Part shown: one piece after another, positions 20,077 through 28,771 of the stretch
Position numbering within the stretch: the first letter of the stretch is position 1
How the letters are laid out: each line of letters starts with the position of its first letter
From: Calocera cornea HHB12733
Lineage: Eukaryota > Basidiomycota > Dacrymycetes > Dacrymycetales > Dacrymycetaceae
Length of the DNA stretch: 28,771 bases
Direction: 5' to 3'
Assembly (NCBI GenBank): GCA_001632435.1
Contig: KV424035.1
Location: 71,929 to 100,699, forward strand
Notes under the pieces: model-generated
Databases searched by the model: none
Seen by the model: only the letters and a program-made list of their open reading frames with translations
What the model was told of the DNA's origin: nothing
Made by a program: the position numbers and the translations under genes

Positions 20077-21893
20077 CTAGCACCCAACGCGCTGCGCATC
20101 CAGCATCCGCTGCTTGAAGGATCTCGATCCCGTGTAGGTGCGCCGGCGCACGGGAGGCGAAGGCGTAGGGAGACCAAAGAGGTTGAGATCGTCGGAAGAC
20201 GGCAGCGGGGTCGTGTCGGCGTATTTGCTGGCCCGGATAAACGCCCCGGTTTTCTCGCTGGAGTTGCAGGCAACTTGGAACAGGTCCAGGTCGTCTGGCG
20301 AGAGCTCGCGGATCGGGTAGGACGTGTGCTTCGGGCGTTTGCGAGGCCGGCCGTCCACATCCATATCCAAGTCGGCTTCGCTCATTTTCCTGGTCCAGAG
20401 CCTGTTGCTCGTGGGGTGTTGATTGAGTAATGCCTTCGGTGCAGGTGGAAGGCATGCCGGTCGTGCGTTCAACACCCTGCGGTCTTGCAGATACTGATAA
20501 TCGTGCTCATCCGTTCTCCTTGCACAATCTCCGTAAGGCTTTCGGCGAATATTGTACCCCCAGGACTTGATTGACTCAAGGTAGAGTTCACACGCGTCGG
20601 TCTGTTTGGCAGGAAAGAAGTGCTCACATTCGAGCTCATAGACTTTGGCGAGCGACGTGATGGTCGTCATGAGCTCCGCGTCACGTTCGACGTCTGTCTT
20701 CTCCGCCAAGTACCCGCAATAAGTGCACAGAGCAAGAATGGAGGTCGCGAAAGAGCGCCTATGATTTGAAGGCAGTCGCCAAGCCGTACGTGCCAGCAGA
20801 ACGGCTACGCGACAAAGTAGCGCAAGCCATGGAGGCTGGTCTTTATGAGAGGCACTCTCGTCGTCGACAAAGTGCCGAAGAAGTATGTCGTAGACAATCT
20901 CAGTCGTCCTGATCAGGCAAACTGGGTATCGAGCTGGGTCAGCTGATTCGAAGCCCATCGCGAGGTTGTGCAAGCATCTAGTGCGTGTGCCATAATCCAA
21001 AGATTGGGAGATCAACCAGAAGCTTCCCAGGCCGGCGTATCGCAGCCAATCGCCTCCTGTCTTCAAGCACTTGGCCATGGCACTGAACATAAGCTCCCTG
21101 GCATCATGGCACAACATCCCGCCAGCAGACGGGGCGAGTTCCCGGATCCCCGTGAAAATGGACGTGATGGCCGTATCGTCCGCCTTGTCAAAGCCACTTT
21201 CGATGACGGCACTTGCCAGCCTCTCAAAAATGCGGCACAGGACGTAGCGGGCCTTCCCGTGATATTAGCGAAAGACCATGGACATTGTTACCTAAAACGC
21301 GTACCACGTATCTGAGTTCAACTTCTGACTCTAGAATCAGGAGCCAAGGAAAGAAACCGGCGTCGGAAGGAACGACGTCCACAACCATTTCGATGGCGTG
21401 GAAAAACGCAACCCGCCTGGTCTACAGTTAGACAGCACAAAGACAGCGCGAAAGTATATTACCTTGACAAGTGAGAAGTCTCCAGACCAGCATTCGCGTA
21501 GTCATCCGCGACACGCCAGATCAGGTCGTCGTCGGTCGGCACCACGCCATCATCACTGGACGGTATGCTCAACGAAGTTGTAGGGTTCAATGCCGTGCCA
21601 CGGAGAATCTCTTCTTCCACAAAGTGGGCGTGTAGACTCTGTGCTACTCGCTGACTAGCGGTGGTGGCTAAGCTTGGAAATCCAGCAAGATCGTCATTCG
21701 CCTGTGCTGTCTGTGAAAGATGGCTGACGGTCCCCCAAATACGAGTGTGCAGCTTCGTGAGTCCTTCCGCTTGAAGTGTCGTCCCGGTTCTTGGTTTTGG
21801 CCTGGATGTACCTACCCTGTTGAACCGTGATCCGTAAATGGTACCAAATTTGCGTTCACGGCTCGGTCCGGCTACCGCGACGTTGGAAGACAT
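20077..21893 (-). CDS. Hypothetical protein, basic nuclear-type C-terminus (3 exons)
   Basis: I do not recognise the family. Exons in coding order are 21463-21893, 21305-21416 and 20077-21252, with introns of 46 and 52 nt, giving 572 aa. I chose the ATG at 21893 because it starts MSSNVAVAGPSRERKFGTIY; the frame is open upstream but less protein-like. The N-terminal third is mixed, with helices such as GLTKLHTRIWGTVSHLSQ. The middle is rich in Leu/Ala/Cys helical segments (ARYVLCRIFERLASAV; PPWLALLCRVAVLLARTAW), suggesting an all-helical repeat-like fold. The C-terminal part has an acidic-basic junction, DMDVDGRPRKRPKH, around residue 490, which is a probable nuclear signal. It is divergent from the next gene over about 345 bp. 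The second intron's acceptor is the less common AAG. Confidence 0.65.
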
Positions 21894-22238
21894 GGCCTTC
21901 TGAAGGTCTTCGCATTGCCAGGACAGCTGAGCGAGAAGCAGGAAGCAAATATCGGGCAGAGCGCGTTGTGTTGTACATGGGGATGTCCGCTGTCGCTGTA
22001 GGGGCATGTTGTGTGGAGAGACAGCACGCAAAGGTAGCAAGAATGGACCGCCAGTGAAGGCGCCCGCTCTCACGCGTTACGGCTCTAGAGTGGTGAAAGG
22101 AAAGATGCGTGCGCGGATGCAACACGCGCCTGCAGCGCGATACACCTTTGCGTCACGTGGGTAGGGTTCACCATTCGGCGAACCTTCGAACATTCAGCCA
22201 CGTTTCCATGGATTTTTTCGGCGATCTCGAGATTGCAG
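21894..22238. promoter_or_regulatory. Divergent promoter between two unrecognised genes
   Basis: About 345 bases lie between the start of the minus-strand hypothetical gene and the probable start of the plus-strand one. A CACGTG hexamer is at 22154-22159. The region contains open frames on both strands that could be 5' extensions, so its exact limits depend on the true start codons. Confidence 0.45.
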
Positions 22239-23328
22239 ATGAACAGACGGAGAAGCGCGTGTCTAGAGAAGACCGCATCAATAGAGCCTTTGAAGAGAGC
22301 AAGAGATCTTACAAGAATGAGCGTGTGCTTACAGAGCCTGGTGTAAGTCGGCAAAATTTCATTCAGATCGCCTACTCACGACTAGTTGATGCAGTGGTTC
22401 AACTCGGATATCTCGGTGGAGGAAAGATTACAATCTTCTAGTCGCGCTCCGCGAGAAGTCGGTAAGCAATATTGTGTCATCCTCTGTATGTAGATCACCT
22501 GATAGGAGCGATGGAAAGAATGGTCCATCCAGCAGCTCTACCTGCAACAACAGTACGCAAAATGTCTGCAGATGTCGACCGATTTCCTAGATGCGCTCGA
22601 CAAGATGGCCGATACATCCGCAGGCGCTCCAGACGAGCCGAAACAAGAGCTGCGCCGGCGGGAGCTGCTCGACATCGGTATCCGGTGCGCGCTCAAGTTG
22701 GATGACAAACAGACCGCGAGGCAGCTGGCCGATCGCACGCGTCCATCTGTACGTTCTTCCCTGCTCGGCACCTTGTTGTACTAACGTGAGAGACCAGTGG
22801 AGGACAAACGCAGGACTGGCGACCACCGCTGCAGAAGCGTACGTTCTCGCCTCGCAACCATACGGTAAGCCTGTCCCCTTCCTGCGCTCCCTTCCACTGA
22901 TGTATGCGGCGTGGACGACAGACGCGATAACAGCCAGCCTCGACGCGATCACCTTCCGCGGTCCCATCCACCCGTTCCTCTCCCCTCTCCGCCGCGCAGT
23001 CGCTCTGCTACAGGATCAGCATACGAGGGCCGACCCTGCTGTGCAAGATAGTGCACGGCAAGCGGCTCAAGCGCTGCATGTCGTGCTGGATGCGCTGGAT
23101 CAGCGCGCTCAGGCCCGAGTCAGGTTATCGCTCTCGGCCAAGCAGACGGGCACTAGAGCAGGCGGGGAGCTGCCAGCAGTGCCGCAGCCCACAGAAGAGC
23201 ACGTTCACGCCTGGGCAGAGGCGCTGGCCATCCCTGAAAGAGATGTGGTACGGCTCGTCAGGCTCTGCTGTAGCTCGGACGACGCGTCCGAGGAGAAGGA
23301 CGCGCCTCGGTCCGTCCGGACGCTCTAG
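22239..23328 (+). CDS. Hypothetical helical protein (5 exons)
   Basis: I do not recognise the family. Exons are 22239-22342, 22395-22461, 22506-22748, 22798-22864 and 22922-23328, giving 295 aa. The frame was chosen because it gives a continuous helical sequence across junctions: RWRKDYNLLVALREKS joins ERWKEWSIQQLYLQQQYAK, then LQMSTDFLDALDKM. The N-terminal half is rich in Lys/Arg/Glu/Leu/Gln and looks coiled-coil forming; the second half is Ala-rich helices with a charged C-terminus. The intron at 22749-22797 has a textbook TACTAAC branch site. The intron at 22865-22921 is 57 nt and keeps the frame, so a 314-aa form without splicing is possible. The start is the weakest point, because an overlapping frame from ATG 22208 also looks protein-like in exon 1 but does not splice into the downstream frame. 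Confidence 0.6.
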
Positions 23329-23687
23329 CCCCTTCTCCCACGCCCGTCTTCTGCCGCTCCCTCACACGTTGTAAGCTGTACTTTCCCCTGCACACTGTCT
23401 GATGTACCCCACCACATGCTGTATCATATTAACCAAGATTCGGATTGCATTGGTGCTACTGGGCTAGGGTATACTCAGGTCCAAATTGAATGGAATACAT
23501 GAATGAGGACAGAATGCGGACCGCGCGGGAGGCGGCGAGAGAGTTCCGGAACGTGGACCGACGGATCGAGACGGACCATCGAAGGTAGTGGGAAACAAAG
23601 GCAACCATCATAAATTACTCTAGGCGCGGGACGGGCGGGTCAGGGTCAATGCGATGCAGGAGATGGGGTTGGGGCGAGTCCGGCTGG
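23329..23687. other. Short region between convergent genes
   Basis: About 360 bases hold the 3' ends of the plus-strand hypothetical gene and the minus-strand transporter gene. I see no additional gene or clear repeat. Confidence 0.5.
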
Positions 23688-26290
23688 TCAAAGGCCGTCA
23701 GTCGGCGAGCAGTGGCCGAACTCTGTCCCGCCGCTCGGGCCCATCATCAGCTACACAAGCATCAGCACGCGGCATAGGACATAAGAGGAGAGGAGGAGGA
23801 GGGCGCACCTTGACCGTTTGGAAGGTCGTGTAGCCCGCTGCGAGGATGCCGAAGACGATGAGGAGCCAGTCTGTGAGGCGCTCCGTGCGCGTCTTGGCGA
23901 CTGCTTTGAGGTGGAGCATCGCTGGGTAGACGTAGCACAGGGGCACGCTGAGCACATGGGTCAGTCAGTGAGGGTGCGGGGAGATAAGGTGGGAGGGGAG
24001 GAGGACGCACCAGGCGAAGCAGCCGATGAGGGAGACGAACTTGTCGAGGTCTGCTGCGCCCGCCCAGGAGACCATGGTGCACAGGAGGACGATGCAGAGC
24101 CTGAAACCGTTCTTCATCCATTTCACGCCCGGGTCGGCCTTGCCCGAGCGGGTGAAGAGGCCGTTCTCCATTATGCGCAGGGCGGGGAAGAGCTGGAGCG
24201 GGGCGGAGAGGAGGATGGCGAGGGCGTAGATGAACTGGACGACCTGGACGAACTTCTGGTCCTGGGGAAGGTTGATGATCACCACGGTTTGGATGTCCTT
24301 GCCGTAGGCGGCGTAGGCGAGCGCGCCGCCGCCGCCGAAGAGGAACATGAGGAAGATCATCACGCCGCTCAGGACGCGCGGGAACTTGCGCGGCTCGCGC
24401 ATCGACTCGGTGATGGGGATGACGAGGCCGATGCCCTCGAAGGAGAAGACGGCGGTGCTGGGTTCCTGTCAGTGGGGCTCGGAAGTTGGGGGAGGGAGGG
24501 CGGGCTTACCCCACGAGAAGCGGGAAGTCCTTCGGGTTGAAGAGCTCGACGTGGGCCATGCCGTTGTGAGCGATGGAGGAGATTTCGTTGCCGAAGATGT
24601 ACACGAGGCCGACGAGGATGAACGCGTCCGCGACGAGCGCGGTCGTGGAGAGCTTGGCGAGGTTGCGGATGAGGGAGAGGGGCACGAAGAGGACGAGCTC
24701 GGAGAAGATGAGGTACTGGATCGGCACGTCCGTCTTGCAGTTTGTCACGGCGAGGACAAAGGCCTTGAGGTTCTCTGCGACGAAGATGAGGTAGGCGGAG
24801 ACGAAGCCGAGCTGGGAGAGCACGATCGAGCCCAGGATCAGGAGCCGCATCCACCGCCCGTACAGCACCCCGCCCATCTCGCCGAACCCGCCTGGGATGA
24901 CGAAGCGGGTCTTGACGAGGAGGAGGAAGGAGTGCAGCGAGATGAGGGCGATGAAGCAGAGGACGAAGGAGGAGAAGAGGATGCCGCCGTTGAAGAAGGC
25001 CTTGCCGAGGAAGAGGATGCCCGTGCCGACGAAGGATTTGAGCAGCTGCGCGAGCGTTAGACGCGCATATACGTTGGTCAGTTGAGCGTACCATGAGGAC
25101 CGCCTGCGTAACGGTAGCATCGCCCGCGCGCACGATACTCTGCGACCTGCCCCTCCCGCCCCGAGTCAAGCTATGCGCCCTGAGCAAGCGTGTCCGCTCC
25201 GTCGTCTTGGACGGCGGGATCGCCCCTTCAGGAACGATGTACTCTAGCCCGTCCTCGACGCTCCCGCCGCGCAGGAGGGACTCGCGCACCGCGTCCTCAG
25301 CCGAGGCGCGGATCGTCAGGTCCTCCTCGTCCTCCTCCTCGATCTCGTCGAGGTCCTCTCCAGCCTGGCGCCTATTCAGCCCCTGTTCGCCCGCAAGAGG
25401 AAGAGACTCACGAAATGCCCAAACAGGAGCAAGAAGTCGATGAAATTGTTGACCATGGCCGGCTGCTCCTCCCCGCGCGCATTCGCCTTGGCGGCGAGGT
25501 ACGCCCTGCGCATACCGTTCGGCTGGTGGATATGGTGCAGGGCCGGGTCGGGCAGGTCCGCCCTGCGCGGGTTTGAGAAGCTGGCGGAGCGCGGCCGCTT
25601 GAGCGCGTTGCGCGCCTCGCTCTGCCAGCGGTAGATGCCGTGGGTGATGTCGCTGCCCTCGTTGTCGAACTGGATAGGGAACGGCTCGGTTTCGTCTGCC
25701 GCGGCGGGCGAGGGGGTGGCCGCGCCGCTGTCGCCGCGGGAGAGGAAGCGGTCGAGGGTGCCGTAGCCTGTTCCTGCTTCGCTCGGGCGGCGGGAGGGCG
25801 TGCTCGCCCCGCCCTCGCGCTCCTCGCGGGAGACGAGGTGCCGGCGGACGATCTCGGCCTTCTTCTCCTTCGGCATGTCCTCGACGGCCTTGGCACGGTC
25901 CTCGTCCTCCTCCCCGCCGCGCGGGGTGGACTGGCCCGAGTGCTGGCCCCTGGAGACCCTCCTCTCTGCCAAGCTCCTAGCGCCATAGCTCTGCGACAGG
26001 CCGGCCGCGGGCGAGCCGTACCTCGGATTGGGGATGTTGGGGACTGGCGGGGAGGCGGTGGAGTGGCTCGCCCTGCGGGGCTGGGGCGAGCTGCGGTCGC
26101 CGGTGCCGGGGATGGCGAGGGCGGTGTGGTCGGGGGGTGTGCCCTGTGCGCTTGAGCGTGGGCTGGACTGTGACATGAGGAGCTGGCGGGTGAGGTTGGA
26201 CTTGTGCTGCGTCGCCGTCGCCGTCGTCGTCGCCGTCGTCGGTGGTGGCGGGGTGGGGGGACGGCTGGGCAGGTTTGTGGGAGGGGACAT
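23688..26290 (-). CDS. Vacuolar amino acid transporter, AVT3/AVT4-like (AAAP family, 6 exons)
   Basis: It probably exports neutral or basic amino acids from the vacuole. Exons in coding order are 25412-26290, 25092-25364, 24510-25045, 24011-24457, 23809-23947 and 23688-23750, with introns of 46-63 nt, giving 778 aa. The first 380 residues form a long cytosolic tail: Pro/Thr/Ser-rich, with GYGTL, an RWQSEARNALKRPRS segment and an acidic EEEDEEDLTI patch. The membrane part begins at residue 385 with LLKSFVGTGILFLGKAFFNG, the hallmark first helix of this family, and continues through about ten to eleven hydrophobic segments, including TAVFSFEGIGLVIPITESMR and a helix ending LLIVFGILAAGYTTFQTVK. 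It ends after a short FGHC tail. Long N-terminal tails are usual for fungal Avt3/Avt4. The specific substrate is not readable from sequence. Confidence 0.92.
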
Positions 26291-26585
26291 TGTGCTGTGC
26301 TGTGCGGGATTAGGCAGAGGGTGAGACACGCGGGCGGGTCTGTGACCGGATGGGCCGTGGGCTGGGAGAGGCGAGGGCGAGGGCGAGTGCGAGCACACGC
26401 AGAGGGGAATCAGAGCGGATTGGCGTGCGGGTACGCCTATTACGCACGCCCTTGCTTGGGGGGGACGAGGGAAAGGGGCCGAGGCCGGGTGCCTTCCGAC
26501 CGTCTCGCCACCCGGCTCTAGGGGACGCGGGACTTACCGCGCCGCGTCACCAGCTCCTGTAGGAGACCATCCAGGGTTCCCGACA

Positions 26586-26623
26586 CGGAATCCGGAAATC
26601 GAATTCCGGATTCCGGATTCCGG
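26586..26623. repeat. Inverted and tandem GATTCCG cluster
   Basis: A 12-base arm CGGAATCCGGAA (26586-26597) is followed after 6 bases by its exact reverse complement TTCCGGATTCCG (26604-26615), which repeats in a 7-base step (26611-26622). The whole tract is thus a hairpin-capable inverted repeat with one arm duplicated in tandem. It may be a foldback relic, a regulator array or a slippage product. Confidence 0.65.
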
Positions 26624-26688
26624 CCGGGGCTGTGCTAATTTGCTCCCGCTTTTTGCTTCCGGGTTAAGTATTTGCTTCCGTTTAGAAT

Positions 26689-26704
26689 CACGTGATGTCA
26701 CGTG
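26689..26704. promoter_or_regulatory. Paired CACGTG E-boxes upstream of the transporter
   Basis: Two CACGTG hexamers, at 26689-26694 and 26699-26704, sit inside TCACGTGATGTCACGTGAC, one helical turn (10 bp) apart. They are about 400 bp before the transporter start on the opposite strand. Spacing of one turn suggests binding on the same DNA face. bHLH factors of the Cbf1/Pho4 kind bind this core. Confidence 0.4.
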
Positions 26705-26960
26705 ACATCTGTTCGCGCGTATGTGGTAGAATAATTAATGAAAAGCAATTCAACTCCACTTGACTATGCTTGCTCTCCAGGCAGTCAAGCTACCACAGGG
26801 ATATTCAAAGGGCTTTTCTGCACACAGCTTTTATTGCAAATTACTAACTATGTAGGAGCCTCTTTCCGTACTATGCGTTACCTAAGTAGCTAGTTTTTTT
26901 TTGGGGGGGTTTTCGGGGTTATCAACGACAGAACAATAGAAGTAATTTGAAAGAAATCTT

Positions 26961-28745
26961 CTACACATCACCAGGGACAGAAAGCCATTTGGGGTCAACT
27001 GGGCGCAGGGGGGGACAAATGTCATACGGGCCGCTTGAAGGAATGTTGAGGCCAATCTTGAGGATCCGGTAGTTGGCATCCACGGGATTGGGGTGCAACT
27101 CATACACCGAGTTCTCGCCATCCGTAAACCTGAAGACCGCCCTTCCCTTGCACTTGTGGCGGCAGGTAAAGTGCCAAGCGCCCTCCAGTGTCTTCTTCTT
27201 GTACTGCATCAGCATTCCACACTTCGGGCAGTTCAGGTCGTTCTCGTTGCCGGTCAAGTTCTTCGACGGGGCACCCCATGTGTACCGGAACCCAGCCCCG
27301 CGTGCACCGAAAACAAAGATGTCGAGACCAAAAGTGGGCGTTGACACCTCATTGGTATACCCCTTCAGGACAGCTTTCTCCTGGGGCAAGTGGTCCCGAT
27401 AGAATGCACGCAGGAAGGGGGCCAGCCAGATCTCTGCCACACGCTGGGAGTTGAAGACCTTCGCCGTGAAGCTGATGACCGTATTGAAACCAACACTAGA
27501 AGTAGTCAATATAGGTACAGATACAGAATGTAAAGATACATACGTGCATGCCATAACCGAGGGCAACGCCTTCAACACCATACCGCTGCACGTCAGCAGA
27601 ATAAGGGTCGACTCTTCGCAGGCAGTCTTTGGGACAACTTCTCCAGCAATGGCAGTGCAAATCTGTCAGAAAGAATTAGACTACTTTCAGAGTGCTATAG
27701 ATGAGTACTTACTTGAAGGGGGGTCCCATATTTGTGGTATGTATCGCCCTTATTGTACAGGAGCTTGCCGTCGTGGTCATTAGAGTGAACGTCGACAACC
27801 ATGAGGAAATGAAATTTCTTCTTGTAGCTGTCAGGTAGTGTTAGTATACCAAGATAGTCCAGGAGCAAGAACACTTACTGGTAAGTCATCTTGCGCACCA
27901 GTTCGGCTATATGAACTTGGATGTTTCGGGTTCCTTTGGCCTGTACCGGGTTGCTCTGGTCCGACGACCACGTTGCGCGGTCGTCCTCGAGCACCACATC
28001 CACCCAATGGGCACGATGAGCCTATTTAGATGTCAGCAATTGTTCCCAAGCAGAGAGGGACACTTACCACTTTACGAGACCTGTACGTCTCACCCAGATA
28101 CCCCTTCACGATCCTTGAAGAGAGGTCCGACATGCTGTGCATATCTTTCTCCTGCCAGTGCACCATCACGACGATGATCGGTTCAGCATGGACTGGACCT
28201 TGAGACCATTGGGTGAGGTTCCCAAGATAATTGTACTATTAAAAATCAGTGCAATGCCTTCTTCATGTCAGGAACTACTCACGGGCGGCTTCGACATCTT
28301 GTCATCCTTACAGCATTTGATGCATTTGATGCCCTCTGGAGTATCCGCAATTGCCCTCGTGACATCAGCACATCCACGTCCACCTGCAGTCGTGATGCAA
28401 AAGGCGCGGCCACAGGTGTTGCAGTCAGCCAGAGCGCTGGACTCAAAGCTACTACGGCAGACAGAACAATGCTACATTGAAGTTAGCATCTACCAAGAGC
28501 AATGTGTGAGAAGACTTACTGTCAGCTTCCTGTACCGCGCATGAGGGGCTCCCAGCGCCGCCATTAAGTTGCAGGCAGTTTCAGCCTTTGTGGTCCCCTT
28601 GGACACCCCATTCCCAACCTTCCCATCCGCCCAGAGATAGTCCCTGTCCATCTGCATGACACGCTTGGCTTGCTCCGGGCGATCTCTGGGGGCCACCTCC
28701 CTGTTTCTCTGCCAATACTTGTAGATGAGGGCAGGAGCACTTCCC
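26961..28745 (-). CDS. Zinc finger plus caspase/CHAT-like domain protein, 5' end outside window
   Basis: Seven exons are visible in coding order: 28520-28745, 28283-28471, 28068-28235, 27879-28021, 27713-27827, 27544-27662 and 26961-27495, with introns of 46-51 nt, encoding the last 497 aa. The first visible exon starts after an acceptor (ttag), so more exons lie to the right. A Cys-rich finger comes first: HCSVC, then CNTCGRAFC, then CIKCC, resembling a treble-clef PHD/FYVE-type fold. Next comes a probable caspase-fold core: strand IIVVMVHW; strand FHFLMVVDVHSNDHDGKLLY with a candidate catalytic His at 27785-27787; LILLTCSGM with a candidate Cys at 27588-27590; then VGFNTVISF and FLRAFYRDHL, as in CHAT domains. 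A C-terminal zinc ribbon has CPKCG and CRHKCKG. Protease activity is inference. The gene may belong to an expanded mushroom family of unknown role. Confidence 0.75.
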
Positions 28746-28771
28746 CTAATGAAGAGTAAGTGAAGAACATG

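Larger units (their letters stand above)
26291..26960. other. Promoter of the transporter and 3' flank of the protease-like gene
   Basis: About 670 bases. The first part (26291-26570) is the G-rich upstream region of the minus-strand transporter, the complement of a C-rich promoter. It is followed by an inverted TTCCGG cluster (26586-26623), repeated TTGCTTCCG-type words, paired CACGTG boxes (26689-26704), AT-richer sequence, and a T-run followed by a G-run at about 26894-26909. The right end should hold the 3' UTR of the minus-strand gene that stops at 26961. No extra gene is supported. Confidence 0.5.

Noticed and set aside
22208..22342. Alternative first exon starting MDFFGDLEIADEQ for the plus-strand hypothetical gene
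   Set aside because: It looks protein-like, but no donor in it gives the phase needed to enter the frame of the following exons; it leads instead to a frame that stops at 22705. The overlapping frame from 22239 splices cleanly into the long downstream frame.
23818..25060. Two plus-strand open frames (about 240 codons each) rich in Glu, Asp and Gly
   Set aside because: They are the reverse of hydrophobic transmembrane exons of the transporter. Acidic strings are the usual shadow of such exons.

Overview
This window is nuclear DNA of a filamentous basidiomycete, most likely an Agaricomycete. The genes are split by many short introns (about 44-97 nt), coding DNA is GC-rich, promoters carry long C/T-rich tracts, and the proteins are fungal types: a Zn2Cys6 factor with a fungal-specific transcription factor domain, an SFP1-like zinc finger protein, and AVT3/4-type vacuolar transport. 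Exon structures were derived by hand from GT/GC-AG splice signals and reading-frame continuity. Every spliced reading frame given below closes without an internal stop.

Layout. 1-1319 is non-coding, with a telomere-like patch, paired CACGTG boxes and a perfect 20-bp palindrome ahead of an SFP1-like C2H2 gene (1320-2479, +). 2480-8298 is a gene-poor block of decayed sequence that contains two diverged copies of a roughly 370-bp direct repeat. A single-exon gene for a DUF3295/MKS1-like protein follows (8299-10398, +). After a 1.4-kb intergenic region comes an eight-exon Zn2Cys6 regulator (11832-15162, +). The next two genes form a divergent sugar pair: galactokinase (15521-17595, -) and a galactose mutarotase-like aldose 1-epimerase (17958-19513, +), sharing a 362-bp promoter. 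Two unrecognised genes are also divergent (20077-21893, - and about 22239-23328, +). An AVT3/4-like vacuolar amino acid transporter follows (23688-26290, -). The right edge holds the 3' part of a seven-or-more-exon gene (26961 to beyond 28745, -). It combines a Cys-rich treble-clef-like finger, a probable caspase/CHAT-like protease core and a C-terminal zinc ribbon.

How they work together. Mutarotase makes alpha-D-galactose, which galactokinase phosphorylates, so the divergent pair encodes the first two steps of the Leloir pathway and is probably co-regulated. The shared promoter has the same ACCCAC repeat directly before both start codons, and a symmetric CGG-N7-CCG site of the kind zinc-cluster dimers can bind. 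The neighbouring Zn2Cys6 gene is a candidate regulator by position only. The other genes show no evident functional link. The least explained object is the protease-like gene at the right edge.
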